This document shows positions 34,954-48,306 of a stretch of 64,000 bases of DNA, one piece after another. The stretch's first letter is position 1. Each line of letters opens with the position of its first letter. This stretch comes from Hydractinia symbiolongicarpus. Lineage: Eukaryota; Cnidaria; Hydrozoa; Anthoathecata; Hydractiniidae. The notes beneath the pieces were generated by a model, which saw only the letters and a list, made by a program, of their open reading frames with translations, ran no database searches and was not told where the DNA came from. Location of the stretch: assembly GCF_029227915.1 (NCBI RefSeq), contig NC_079878.1, positions 33,011,501 to 33,075,500 of the forward strand. The letters are read 5' to 3'. A program made the translations under genes and the position numbers.

Positions 34954-37900
34954 CTGGAAATGAGTTTACTCCCTGGGTACTTTCTTTGTATACATTCGAC
35001 TATACGGGCCAAGCACGGGATTTACGGGAAATCGCGGGTTTTCGTTTTCCGGCGATTAAACCTCTTTCATTAAGCGTGTCATCAAAAATGAAAACATTTT
35101 TGAAAACTACAAGTCTCATGCGTTTTAGTGTGGAAAAAAAATTTAAAAAATCGTTCGGGAAATGAGTTTACTCCCTGGGTACTTTCTTTGTATACATTCG
35201 ACTATACGTGCCAAGCCCGGGATTTACGGGAAATCGCGGGTTTTCGTTTGCCGGCGATTAAACTTCTTTTATTCAGCGTCTCATCAAAAATGTAAACATT
35301 TTTAAAAACTACAAGTCTCATGCGATTTAGTGGTGAAAAAATAATTTAAAAAATCGTTCGGGAAATGAGTTTACTCCCTGGGTACTTTCTTTATATACTT
35401 TTGACTATACGGGCCAAGCCGGGATTTACGGGAAATCGCGGGTTTTCGTTTGCCGGCGATTAAACTTCTTTTATTCAGCGTCTCATCAAAAATGTAAACA
35501 TTTTTAAAAACTACAAGTCTGATGCGTTTTAGTGGTGAAAAAATAATTTAAAAAATCGTTCTGGAAATGAGTTTACTCCTTGGGTACTTTCTTTGTATAC
35601 ATTCGACTATACGGGCCAAGCACGGGATTTACGGGAAATCGCGGGTTTTCGTTTGCCGGCGATTAAACCTCTTTCATTAAGCGTGTCATCAAAAATGAAA
35701 ACATTTTTGAAAACTACAAGTCTCATGCGTTTTAGTGTGGAAAAAAAATTTAAAAAATCGTTCGGGAAATGAGTTTACTCCCTGGGTACTTTCTTTGTAT
35801 ACATTCGACTATACGTGCCAAGCCCGGGATTTACGGGAAATCGCGGGTTTTCGTTTGCCGGCGATTAAACTTCTTTTATTCAGCGTCTCATCAAAAATGT
35901 AAACATTTTTAAAAACTACAAGTCTGATGCGTTTTAGTGGTGAAAAAATAATTTAAAAAATCGTTCTGGAAATGAGTTTACTCACAGGGTACTTTCTTTG
36001 TATACATTCGACTATACGGGCCAAGCCCGGGATTTACGGGAAATCGCGGGTTTTCGTTTTCCGGCGATTAAACCTCTTTCATTAAGCGTGTCATCAAAAA
36101 TGAAAACATTTTTGAAAACTACAAGTCTCATGCGTTTTAGTGTTGAAAAAAAAATTTAAAAAATCGTTCGGGAAATGAGTTTACTCCCTGGGTACTTTCT
36201 TTGTATACATTCGACTATACGGGCCAAGCCGGGATTTACGGGAAATCGCGGGTTTTCGTTTGCCGGCGATTAAACTTCTTTTATTCAGCGTCTCATCAAA
36301 AATGAAAACATTTTTAAAAACTACAAGTCTTATGCGTTTTAGTGGTGAAAAAATAATTTAAAAAATCGTTCTGGAAATGAGTTTACTCACAGGGTACTTT
36401 CTTTGTATACATTCGACTATACGGGCCAAGCCGGGATTTACGGGAAATCGCGGGTTTTCGTTTGCCGGCGATTAAACTGCTTTTATTCAGCGTCTCATCA
36501 AAAATGAAAACATTTTTGAAAACTACAAGTCTTATGCGTTTCAGTGGTGAAAAAATAATTTAAAAAATCGTTCGGGAAATGATTTTACTCCCTTGGTACT
36601 TTCTTTGTATACTTTTGACTATACGGGCCAAGCCGGGATTTACGGGAAATCGCGGGTTTTCGTTTGCCGGCGATTAAACTTCTTTTATTCAGCGTCTCAT
36701 CAAAAATGAAAACATTTTTAAAAACTACAAATCTCATGCGATTTAGTGGTGAAAAAATAATTTAAAAAATCGTTCTGGAAATGAGTTTACTCCCTGGGTA
36801 CTTTCTTTGTATACATTCGACTATACGGGCCAAGCACGGGATTTACGGGAAATCACGGGTTTTCGTTTTCCGGCGATTAAACCTCTTTCATTAAGCGTGT
36901 CATCAAAAATGAAAACATTTTTGAAAACTACAAGTCTCATGCGTTTTAGTGTGGAAAAAAAATTTAAAAAATCGTTCGGGAAATGAGTTTACTCCCTGGG
37001 TACTTTCTTTGTATACATTCGCCTATACGTGCCAAGCCCGGGATTTACGGGAAATGGCGGGTTTTCGTTTGCCGGCGATTAAACTTCTTTTATTCAGCGT
37101 CTCATCAAAAATGTAAACATTTTTAAAAACTACAAGTCTCATGCGATTTAGTGGTGAAAAAATAATTTAAAAAATCGTTCGGGAAATGAGTTTACTCCCT
37201 GGGTACTTTCTTTATATACTTTTGACTATACGGGCCAAGCCGGGATTTACGGGAAATCGCGGGTTTTCGTTTGCCGGCGATTAAACTTCTTTTTTTCAGC
37301 GTCTCATCAAAAATGTAAACATTTTTAAAAACTACAAGTCTGATGCGTTTTAGTGGTGAAAAAATAATTTAAAAAATCGTTCTGGAAATGAGTTTACTCC
37401 TTGGGTACTTTCTTTGTATACATTCGACTATACGGGCCAAGCACGGGATTTACGGGAAATCGCGGGTTTTCGTTTTCCGGCGATTAAACCTCTTTCATTA
37501 AGCGTGTCATCAAAAATGAAAACATTTTTGAAAACTACAAGTCTCATGCGTTTTAGTGTGGAAAAAAAATTTAAAAAATCGTTCGGGAAATGAGTTTACT
37601 CCCTGGGTACTTTCTTTGTATACATTCGACTATACGTGCCAAGCCCGGGATTTACGGGAAATCGCGGGTTTTCGTTTGCCGGCGATTAAACTTCTTTTAT
37701 TCAGCGTCTCATCAAAAATGTAAAAATTTTTAAAAACTACAAGTCTGATGCGTTTTAGTGGTGAAAAAATAATTTAAAAAATCGTTCTGGAAATGAGTTT
37801 ACTCACAGGGTACTTTCTTTGTATACATTCGACTATACGGGCCAAGCCCGGGATTTACGGGAAATCGCGGGGTTTCGTTTTCCGGCGATTAAACCTCTTT

Positions 37901-38596
37901 CATTAAGCGTGTCATCAAAAATGAAAACATTTTTGAAAACTACAAGTCTCATGCGTTTTAGTGTTGAAAAAAAAATTTAAAAAATCGTTCGGGAAATGAG
38001 TTTACTCCCTGGGTACTTTCTTTGTATACATTCGACTATACGGGCCAAGCCGGGATTTACGGGAAATCGCGGGTTTTCGTTTGCCGGCGATTAAACTTCT
38101 TTTATTCAGCGTCTCATCAAAAATGAAAACATTTTTAAAAACTACAAGTCTTATGCGTTTTAGTGGTGAAAAAATAATTTAAAAAATCGTTCTGGAAATG
38201 AGTTTACTCACAGGGTACTTTCTTTGTATACATTCGACTATACGGGCCAAGCCGGGATTTACGGGAAATCGCGGGTTTTCGTTTGCCGGCGATTAAACTT
38301 CTTTTATTCAGCGTCTCATCAAAAATGAAAACATTTTTAAAAACTACAAGTCTTATGCGTTTTAGTGGTGAAAAAATAATTTAAAAAATCGTTCTGGAAA
38401 TGAGTTTACTCACAGGGTACTTTCTTTTAATACATTCGACTATACGTGCCAAGCCCGGGATTTACGGGAAATCGCGGGTTTTCGTTTGCCGGCGATTAAA
38501 CTTCTTTTATTCAGCGTCTTATCAAAAATGAAAACATTTCTGAAAACTACAAGTCTCATGCGTTTTAGTGGTGAAAAAATAATTTAAAAAATCGTT
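34954..38596. repeat. Nine-monomer higher-order unit (1,821 bp), two tandem copies plus a partial third
   Basis: The units are 34,954-36,774 and 36,775-38,596. CAAGCACGGG occurs at 35,010, 35,617, 36,831, 37,438 and 39,259, and GTGTGGAAAAAAAATTT at about 35,131, 35,738, 36,952, 37,559 and 39,380, always 607 bp (three monomers) or 1,821 bp apart. The unit therefore contains an internal trimer duplication. A third, partial alignment at +1,821 bp continues from about 38.95 to 40.6 kb (TTTCTTTTAATACATTCG at 38,421 and 40,241). Confidence 0.9.
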
Positions 38597-38797
38597 CGGG
38601 AAATGAATTTACTCCCTGGGTACTTTCTTTGTATACTTTTGACTATACGGGCCAAATCGGGATTTACGGAAAATCGCAGGTTTTCGTTTGCCGGCGATTA
38701 AACTTCTTTTATTCAGCGTCTCATCAAAAATGAAAACATTTTTAAAAACTACAAGTCTCATGCGTTTAGTGGTAAAAAAATAATATAAAAAATCGTT

Positions 38798-41700
38798 CGG
38801 GAAATGAGTTTACTCCCTGGGTACTTTCTTTGTATACTTTTGACTATACGGGCCAAGCCCGGGATTTATGGGAAATCGCGGGTTTTCGTTTGCCGGCGAT
38901 TAAACTTCTTTTATTTAGCGTCTCATCAAAAATGTAAACATTTTTAAAAACTACAAGTCTCATGCGATTTAGTGGTGAAAAAATAATTTAAAAAATCGTT
39001 CGGGAAATGAGTTTACTCCCTGGGTACTTTCTTTATATACTTTTGACTATACGGGCCAAGCCGGGATTTACGGGAAATCGCGGGTTTTCGTTTGCCGGCG
39101 ATTAAACTTCTTTTATTCAGCGTCTCATCAAAAATGTAAACATTTTTAAAAACTACAAGTCTGATGCGTTTTAGTGGTGAAAAAATAATTTAAAAAATCG
39201 TTCTGGAAATGAGTTTACTCCTTGGGTACTTTCTTTGTATACATTCGACTATACGGGCCAAGCACGGGATTTACGGAAAATCGCGGGTTTTCGTTTTCCG
39301 GCGATTAAACCTCTTTCATTAAGCGTGTCATCAAAAATGAAAACATTTTTGAAAACTACAAGTCTCATGCGTTTTAGTGTGGAAAAAAAATTTAAAAAAT
39401 CGTTCGGGAAATGAGTTTACTCCCTGGGTACTTTCTTTGTATACATTCGACTATACGTGCCAAGCCCGGGATTTACGGGAAATCGCGGGTTTTCGTTTGC
39501 CGGCGATTAAACTTCTTTTATTCAGCGTCTCATCAAAAATGTAAAAATTTTTAAAAACTACAAGTCTGATGCGTTTTAGTGGTGAAAAAATAATTTAAAA
39601 AATCGTTCTGGAAATGAGTTTACTCACAGGGTACTTTCTTTGTATACATTCGACTATACGGGCCAAGCCCGGGATTTACGGGAAATCGCGGGTTTTCGTT
39701 TTCCGGCGATTAAACCTCTTTCATTAAGCGTGTCATCAAAAATGAAAACATTTTTGAAAACTACAAGTCTCATGCGTTTTAGTGTTGAAAAAAAAATTTA
39801 AAAAATCGTTCGGAAATGAGTTTACTCCCTGGGTACTTTCTTTGTATACATTCGACTATACGGGCCAAGCCGGGATTTACGGGAAATCGCGGGTTTTCGT
39901 TTGCCGGCGATTAAACTTCTTTTATTCAGCGTCTCATCAAAAATGAAAACATTTTTAAAAACTACAAGTCTTATGCATTTTAGTGGTGAAAAAATAATTT
40001 AAAAAATCGTTCTGGAAATGAGTTTACTCACAGGGTACTTTCTTTGTATACATTCGACTATACGGGCCAAGCCGGGATTTACGGGAAATCGCGGGTTTTC
40101 GTTTGCCGGCGATTAAACTTCTTTTATTCAGCGTCTCATCAAAAATGAAAACATTTTTAAAAACTACAAGTCTTATGCGTTTTAGTGGTGAAAAAATAAT
40201 TTAAAAAATCGTTCTGGAAATGAGTTTACTCACAGGGTACTTTCTTTTAATACATTCGACTATACGTGCCAAGCCCGGGATTTACGGGAAATCGCGGGTT
40301 TTCGTTTGCCGGCGATTAAACTTCTTTTATTCAGCGTCTTATCAAAAATGAAAACATTTCTGAAAACTACAAGTCTCATGCGTTTTAGTGGTGAAAAAAT
40401 AATTTAAAAAATCGTTCGGGAAATGAATTTACTCCCTGGGTACTTTCTTTGTATACTTTTGACTATACGGGCCAAATCGGGATTTACGGAAAATCGCGGG
40501 TTTTCGTTTGCCGGCGATTAAACTTCTTTTATTCAGCGTCTCATCAAAAATGAAAACATTTTTAAAAACTACAAGTCTCATGCGTTTAGTGGTAAAAAAA
40601 TAATATAAAAAATCGTTCGGGAAATGAGTTTACTCCCTGGGTACTTTCTTTGTATACTTTTGACTATACGGGCCAAGCCCGGGATTTACGGGAAATCGCG
40701 GGTTTTCGTTTGCCGGCGATTAAACTTCTTTTATTCAGCGTCTCATCAAAAATGAAAACATTTTTGAAAACTACAAGTCTCATGCGTTTAGTGGTAAAAA
40801 AATAATATAAAAAATCGTTCGGGAAATGAGTTTACTCCCTGGGTACTTTCTTTGTATACTTTTGACTATACGGGCCAAGCCCGGGATTTACGGGAAATCG
40901 CGGGTTTTCGTTTGCCGGCGATTAAACTTCTTTTATTCAGCGTCTCATCAAAAATGAAAACATTTTTAAAAACTACAAGTCTTATGCGTTTTAGTGGTGA
41001 AAAAATAATTTAAAAAATCGTTCTGGAAATGAGTTTACTCCCTGGGTACTTTCTTTGTATACTTTTGACTATACCGGCCAAGTCGGGATTTACGGGATAT
41101 CGCGGGTTTTCGTTTGCCGGCGATTAAACTTCTTTTATTCAGCGTCTCATCAAAAATGAAAACATTTTTAAAAACTACAAGTCTTATGCGTTTTAGTGGT
41201 GAAAAAATAATTTAAAAAATCGTTCTGGAAATGAGTTTACTCACAGGGTACTTTCTTTTTATACATTCGACTATACGGGCCAAGCCCGGGATTTACGGGA
41301 AATCGCGGGTTTTCGTTTGCCGGCGATTAAACTTCTTTTATTCAGCGTCTCATCAAAAATGAAAACATTTTTAAAAACTACTAGTCTTATGCGTTTTAGT
41401 GGGGAAAATATAATTTAAAAAATCGTTCTGGAAATGAGTTTACTCCCTGGGTACTTTATTTGTATACTTTTGACTATACGGGCCGAGTCCGGGATTTAGG
41501 GAAATCGCAGGTTTTCGTTTGCCGGTGATTAAACTGCTTTTATTCAGCGTCTCATCAAAAATGAAAACATTTTTGAAAACTACAAGTCTCATGCGTTTTA
41601 GTGGTGAAAAAATAATATAAAAAATCGTTCGGGAAATGAGTTTACTCCCTGGGTACTTTCTTTGTATACTTTTGACTATACGGGCCAAGCCCGGGATTTA

Positions 41701-42034
41701 TGGGAAATCGCGGGTTTTCGTTTGCCGGCGATTAAACTTCTTTTATTCAGCGTCTCATCAAAAATGTAAACATTTTTAAAAACTACAAGTCTCATGCGTT
41801 TTAGTGGGGAAAATATAATTTAAAAAATCGTTCTGGAAATGAGTTTACTCCCTGGGTACTTTATTTGTATACTTTTGACTATACGGGCCGAGTCCGGGAT
41901 TTAGGGAAATCGCAGGTTTTCGTTTGCCGGTGATTAAACTGCTTTTATTCAGCGTCTCATCAAAAATGAAAACATTTTTGAAAACTACAAGTCTCATGCG
42001 TTTTAGTGGTGAAAAAATAATATAAAAAATCGTT
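38798..42034. repeat. Sixteen-monomer higher-order unit (3,237 bp), copy 1
   Basis: This segment is repeated at +3,237 bp: CCCGGGATTTATGGG (38,859 and 42,096), CAAGCACGGG (39,259 and 42,496), CGTTCGGAAATGAG lacking one G (39,810 and 43,047), TTTCTTTTAATAC (40,241 and 43,478), TTTCTTTTTATAC (about 41,250 and 44,487) and ACTACTAGTC (about 41,378 and 44,615). It overlaps the third 1,821 bp copy, so a nine-monomer product was later included in a sixteen-monomer duplication. Confidence 0.9.
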
Positions 42035-42237
42035 CGGGAAATGAGTTTACTCCCTGGGTACTTTCTTTGTATACTTTTGACTATACGGGCCAAGCCCGGG
42101 ATTTATGGGAAATCGCGGGTTTTCGTTTGCCGGCGATTAAACTTCTTTTATTCAGCGTCTCATCAAAAATGTAAACATTTTTAAAAACTACAAGTCTCAT
42201 GCGATTTAGTGGTGAAAAAATAATTTAAAAAATCGTT
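41428..42237. repeat. 405 bp dimer duplication with distinctive monomers
   Basis: The dimers are 41,428-41,832 and 41,833-42,237. Each has a TACTTTATTTG/CCGAGTCCGGG/GATTTAGGG/GCCGGTGATT monomer followed by an AATAATATAAAA/CCAAGCCCGGG/TTTATGGG/ATGTAAACAT monomer. The second dimer ends in CATGCGATTTAG, joining the start of the second sixteen-monomer copy. An 82-codon open frame on the minus strand appears in both and is a by-product. Confidence 0.88.
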
Positions 42238-44866
42238 CGGGAAATGAGTTTACTCCCTGGGTACTTTCTTTATATACTTTTGACTATACGGGCCAAGCCG
42301 GGATTTACGGGAAATCGCGGGTTTTCGTTTGCCGGCGATTAAACTTCTTTTATTCAGCGTCTCATCAAAAATGTAAACATTTTTAAAAACTACAAGTCTG
42401 ATGCGTTTTAGTGGTGAAAAAATAATTTAAAAAATCGTTCTGGAAATGAGTTTACTCCTTGGGTACTTTCTTTGTATACATTCGACTATACGGGCCAAGC
42501 ACGGGATTTACGGAAAATCGCGGGTTTTCGTTTTCCGGCGATTAAACCTCTTTCATTAAGCGTGTCATCAAAAATGAAAACATTTTTGAAAACTACAAGT
42601 CTCATGCGTTTTAGTGTGGAAAAAAAATTTAAAAAATCGTTCGGGAAATGAGTTTACTCCCTGGGTACTTTCTTTGTATACATTCGACTATACGTGCCAA
42701 GCCCGGGATTTACGGGAAATCGCGGGTTTTCGTTTGCCGGCGATTAAACTTCTTTTATTCAGCGTCTCATCAAAAATGTAAAAATTTTTAAAAACTACAA
42801 GTCTGATGCGTTTTAGTGGTGAAAAAATAATTTAAAAAATCGTTCTGGAAATGAGTTTACTCACAGGGTACTTTCTTTGTATACATTCGACTATACGGGC
42901 CAAGCCCGGGATTTACGGGAAATCGCGGGTTTTCGTTTTCCGGCGATTAAACCTCTTTCATTAAGCGTGTCATCAAAAATGAAAACATTTTTGAAAACTA
43001 CAAGTCTCATGCGTTTTAGTGTTGAAAAAAAAATTTAAAAAATCGTTCGGAAATGAGTTTACTCCCTGGGTACTTTCTTTGTATACATTCGACTATACGG
43101 GCCAAGCCGGGATTTACGGGAAATCGCGGGTTTTCGTTTGCCGGCGATTAAACTTCTTTTATTCAGCGTCTCATCAAAAATGAAAACATTTTTAAAAACT
43201 ACAAGTCTTATGCATTTTAGTGGTGAAAAAATAATTTAAAAAATCGTTCTGGAAATGAGTTTACTCACAGGGTACTTTCTTTGTATACATTCGACTATAC
43301 GGGCCAAGCCGGGATTTACGGGAAATCGCGGGTTTTCGTTTGCCGGCGATTAAACTTCTTTTATTCAGCGTCTCATCAAAAATGAAAACATTTTTAAAAA
43401 CTACAAGTCTTATGCGTTTTAGTGGTGAAAAAATAATTTAAAAAATCGTTCTGGAAATGAGTTTACTCACAGGGTACTTTCTTTTAATACATTCGACTAT
43501 ACGTGCCAAGCCCGGGATTTACGGGAAATCGCGGGTTTTCGTTTGCCGGCGATTAAACTTCTTTTATTCAGCGTCTTATCAAAAATGAAAACATTTCTGA
43601 AAACTACAAGTCTCATGCGTTTTAGTGGTGAAAAAATAATTTAAAAAATCGTTCGGGAAATGAATTTACTCCCTGGGTACTTTCTTTGTATACTTTTGAC
43701 TATACGGGCCAAATCGGGATTTACGGAAAATCGCGGGTTTTCGTTTGCCGGCGATTAAACTTCTTTTATTCAGCGTCTCATCAAAAATGAAAACATTTTT
43801 AAAAACTACAAGTCTCATGCGTTTAGTGGTAAAAAAATAATATAAAAAATCGTTCGGGAAATGAGTTTACTCCCTGGGTACTTTCTTTGTATACTTTTGA
43901 CTATACGGGCCAAGCCCGGGATTTACGGGAAATTGCGGGTTTTCGTTTGCCGGCGATTAAACTTCTTTTATTCAGCGTCTCATCAAAAATGAAAACATTT
44001 TTGAAAACTACAAGTCTCATGCGTTTAGTGGTAAAAAAATAATATAAAAAATCGTTCGGGAAATGAGTTTACTCCCTGGGTACTTTCTTTGTATACTTTT
44101 GACTATACGGGCCAAGCCCGGGATTTACGGGAAATCGCGGGTTTTCGTTTGCCGGCGATTAAACTTCTTTTATTCAGCGTCTCATCAAAAATGAAAACAT
44201 TTTTAAAAACTACAAGTCTTATGCGTTTTAGTGGTGAAAAAATAATTTAAAAAATCGTTCTGGAAATGAGTTTACTCCCTGGGTACTTTCTTTGTATACT
44301 TTTGACTATACCGGCCAAGTCGGGATTTACGGGATATCGCGGGTTTTCGTTTGCCGGCGATTAAACTTCTTTTATTCAGCGTCTCATCAAAAATGAAAAC
44401 ATTTTTAAAAACTACAAGTCTTATGCGTTTTAGTGGTGAAAAAATAATTTAAAAAATCGTTCTGGAAATGAGTTTACTCACAGGGTACTTTCTTTTTATA
44501 CATTCGACTATACGGGCCAAGCCCGGGATTTACGGGAAATCGCGGGTTTTCGTTTGCCGGCGATTAAACTTCTTTTATTCAGCGTCTCATCAAAAATGAA
44601 AACATTTTTAAAAACTACTAGTCTTATGCGTTTTAGTGGGGAAAATATAATTTAAAAAATCGTTCTGGAAATGAGTTTACTCCCTGGGTACTTTATTTGT
44701 ATACTTTTGAATATACGGGCCGAGTCCGGGATTTAGGGAAATCGCAGGTTTTCGTTTGCCGGTGATTAAACTGCTTTTATTCAGCGTCTCATCAAAAATG
44801 AAAACATTTTTGAAAACTACAAGTCTCATGCGTTTTAGTGGTGAAAAAATAATTTAAAAAATCGTT
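42035..44866. repeat. Sixteen-monomer higher-order unit, copy 2 (fourteen monomers retained)
   Basis: This matches 38,798-41,629 at a constant +3,237 bp with very few differences (for example GGGAAATTGCGGG at about 43,930, and TTTTGAATATACG at about 44,706). The match ends where copy 1 reads AATAATATAAAA and copy 2 reads AATAATTTAAAA followed by GATTTTACTCCCTTGG at 44,867. The missing two monomers are the duplicated dimer of copy 1. Confidence 0.9.
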
Positions 44867-47800
44867 CGGGAAATGATTTTACTCCCTTGGTACTTTCTTT
44901 GTATACTTTTGACTATACGGGCCAAGCCGGGATTTACGGGAAATCGCGGGTTTTCGTTTGCCGGCGATTAAACTTCTTTTATTCAGCGTCTCATCAAAAA
45001 TGTAAACATTTTTAAAAACTACAAGTCTGATGCGTTTTAGTGGTGAAAAAATAATTTAAAAAATCGTTCTGGAAATGAGTTTACTCCCTGGGTACTTTCT
45101 TTGTATACATTCGACTATACGGGCCAAGCCCGGGATTTACGGGAAATCGCGGGTTTTCGTTTTCCGGCGATTAAACCTCTTTCATTAAGCGTGTCATCAA
45201 AAATGAAAACATTTTTGAAAACTACAAGTCTCATGCGTTTTAGTGTGGAAAAAAAATTTAAAAAATCGTTCGGGAAATGAGTTTACTCCCTGGGTACTTT
45301 CTTTGTATACATTCGAATATACGTGCCAAGCCCGGGATTTACGTGAAATCGCGGGTTTTCGTTTGCCGGCGATTAAACTTCTTTTATTCAGCGTCTCATC
45401 AAAAATGTAAACATTTTTAAAAACTACAAGTCTGATGCGTTTTAGTGGTGAAAAAATAATTTAAAAAATCGTTCTGGAAATGAGTTTACTCACAGGGTAC
45501 TTTCTTTGTATACATTCGACTATACGTGCCAAGCCCGGGATTTACGGGAAATCGCGGGTTTTCGTTTGCCGGCGACTAAACTTCTTTTATTCAGCGTCTT
45601 ATCAAAAATGAAAACATTTTTGAAAACTACAAGTCTCATGCGTTTTAGTGGTGAAAAAATAATTTAAAAAATCGTTCGGGAAATGAATATTCTCCCTGGG
45701 TACTTTCTTTGTATACTTTTGACTATACGGGCCAAATCGGGATTTACGAAAAATCGCGGGTTTTCGTTTGCCGGCGATTAAACTTCTTTTATTCAGCGTC
45801 TCATCAAAAATGTAAACATTTTTAAAAATTACAAGTCTGATGCGTTTTAGTGGTGAAAAAATAATTTAAAAAATCGTTCTGGAAATGAGTTTACTCACAG
45901 GGTACTTTCTTTGTATACATTCGACTATACCGGCCAAGCCAGGATTTACGGGAAATCGCGGGTTTTCGTTTGGCGGCGATTAAACTTCTTTTATTCAGCG
46001 TCTCATCAAAAATGAAAACATTTTTAAAAACTACAAGTCTTATGCGTTTTAGTGGTGAAAAAATAATTTAAAAAATCGTTCGGGAAATGAATTTACTCCC
46101 TGGGTACTTTCTTTGTATACTTTTGACTATACGGGCCAAATCGGGATTTACGGAAAATCGCAGGGTTTCGTTTGCCGGCGATTAAACTTCTTTTATTCAG
46201 CGTCTCATCAAAAATGTAAACATTTTTAAAAACTACAAGTCTGATGCGTTTTAGTGGTGAAAAAATAATTTAAAAAATCGTTCTGGAAATGAGTTTACTC
46301 ACAGGGTACTTTCTTTGTATACATTCGACTATACGGGCCAAGCCAGGATTTACGGGAAATCGCGGGTTTTCGTTTGCCGGCGATTAAACTTATTTTATTC
46401 AGCGTCTCATCAAAAATGAAAACATTTTTAAAAACTACAAGTCTTATGCGTTTTAGTGGTGAAAAAATAATTTAAAAAATCGTTCTGGAAATGAGTTTAC
46501 TCACAGGGTACTTTCTTTGTATACATTCGACTATACGTGCCAAGCCCGGGATTTACGGGAAATCGCGGGTTTTCGTTTGCCGGCGATAAAACTTCTTTTA
46601 TTCAGCGTCTCATCAAAAATGAAAACATTTTTAAAAACTACAAGTCTCATGCGTTTTAGTGGTGAAAAAATAATTTAAAAAATCGTTCCGGAAATGAGTT
46701 TACTCACAGGGTACTTTCTTTGTATACATTCGACTATACGTGCCAAGCCCGGGATTTACGGGAAATCGCGGGTTTTCGTTTGCCGGCGACTAAACTTCTT
46801 TTATTTAGCGTCTTATCAAAAATGAAAACATTTTTGAAAACTACAAGTCTCATGCGTTTTAGTGGTGAAAAAATAATTTAAAAAATCGTTCGGGAAATGA
46901 ATTTACTCCCTGGGTACTTTCTTTGTATACTTTTGACTATACGGGCCAAATCGGGATTTACGAAAAATCGCGGGTTTTCGTTTGCCGGCGATTAAACTTC
47001 TTTTATTCAGCGTCTCATCAAAAATGTAAACATTTTTAAAAATTACAAGTCTGATGCGTTTTAGTGGTGAAAAAAGAATTTAAAAAATCGTTCTGGAAAT
47101 GAGTTTACTCACAGGGTACTTTCTTTGTATACATTCGACTATACGGGCCAAGCCAGGATTTACGGGAAATCGCGGGTTTTCGTTTGCCGGCGATTAAACT
47201 TCTTTTATTCAGCGTCTCATCAAAAATGAAAACATTTTTAAAAACTACAAGTCTTATGCGTTTTAGTGGTGAAAAAATAATTTAAAAAATCGTTCTGGAA
47301 ATGAGTTTACTCACAGGGTACTTTCTTTGTATACATTCGACTATACGTGCCAAGCCCGGGATTTACGGGAAATCGCGGGTTTTCGTTTGCCGCCGATTAA
47401 ACTTCTTTTATTCAGCGTCTCATCAAAAATGAAAACATTTTTAAAAACTACAAGTCTTATGCGTTTTAGTGGTGAAAAAAAAATTTAAAAAATCGTTCGG
47501 GAAATGAATTTACTCCCTGGGTACTTTCTTTGTATACTTTTGACTATACGGGCCAAATCGGGATTTACGGAAAATCGCGGGTTTTCGTTTGCCGGCGATT
47601 AAACTTCTTTTATTCAGCGTCTCATCAAAAATGAAAACATTTTTAAAAACTACAAGTCTTATGCGTTTTAGTGGTGAAAAAATAATTTAAAAAATCGTTC
47701 TGGAAATGAGTTTACTCACAGGGTACTTTCTTTGTATACATTCGACTATACGTGCCAAGCCCGGGATTTACGGGAAATCGCGGGTTTTCGTTTGCCGGCG

Positions 47801-48306
47801 ATTAAACTTCTTTTATTCAGCGTCTCATCAAAAATGAAAACATTTTTAAAAACTACAAGTCTTATGCGTTTTAGTGGTGAAAAAATAATTTAAAAAATCG
47901 TTCGGGAAATGAATTTACTCCCTGGGTACTTTCTTTGTATACTTTTGACTATACGGGCCAAATCGGGATTTACGGAAAATCGCGGGTTTTCGTTTGCCGG
48001 CGATTAAACTTCTTTTATTCAGCGTCTTATCAAAAATGTAAACATTTTTAAAAACTACAAGTCTGATGCGTTTTAGTGGTGAAAAAATAATTTAAAAAAT
48101 CGTTCTGGAAATGAGTTTACTCACAGGGTACTTTCTTTGTATACATTCGACTATACGGGCCAAGCCAGGATTTACGGGAAATCGCGGGTTTTCGTTTGCC
48201 GGCGATTAAACTTCTTTTATTCAGCGTCTCATCAAAAATGAAAACATTTTTAAAAACTACAAGTCTTATGCGTTTTAGTGGTGAAAAAATAATTTAAAAA
48301 ATCGTT
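44867..48306. repeat. Irregular satellite segment, about 17 monomers
   Basis: After three monomers related to the 34-38 kb types, CACAGGG/TACATTCGAC monomers (GTGCCAAGCCC or CCAAGCCAGG) alternate with CGGGAAATGAATTTACTCCC/CCAAATCGGG monomers. Monomers beginning at 45,677 and 46,891 (1,214 bp, or six monomers, apart) share two rare changes, TTTACGAAAAATCG and TTAAAAATTACAAG. The neighbours of that pair are not consistently conserved, so I do not call a clean six-monomer repeat. Other private variants are GAATATTCTCC (45,684), TTCCGGAAATGAG (46,685) and CCGCCGATT (about 47,391). Confidence 0.8.

Noticed and set aside
41440-41688. Minus-strand 82-codon frames (also 41,845 and 54,860)
   Set aside because: Reverse-complement reading of the same satellite, duplicated exactly with the 405 bp dimer. 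No evidence of selection on protein.
45677-48104. Clean six-monomer (1,214 bp) higher-order repeat
   Set aside because: Only the monomers at 45,677 and 46,891 share private variants; neighbouring positions do not follow the same order, so it is noted as an irregular pair.
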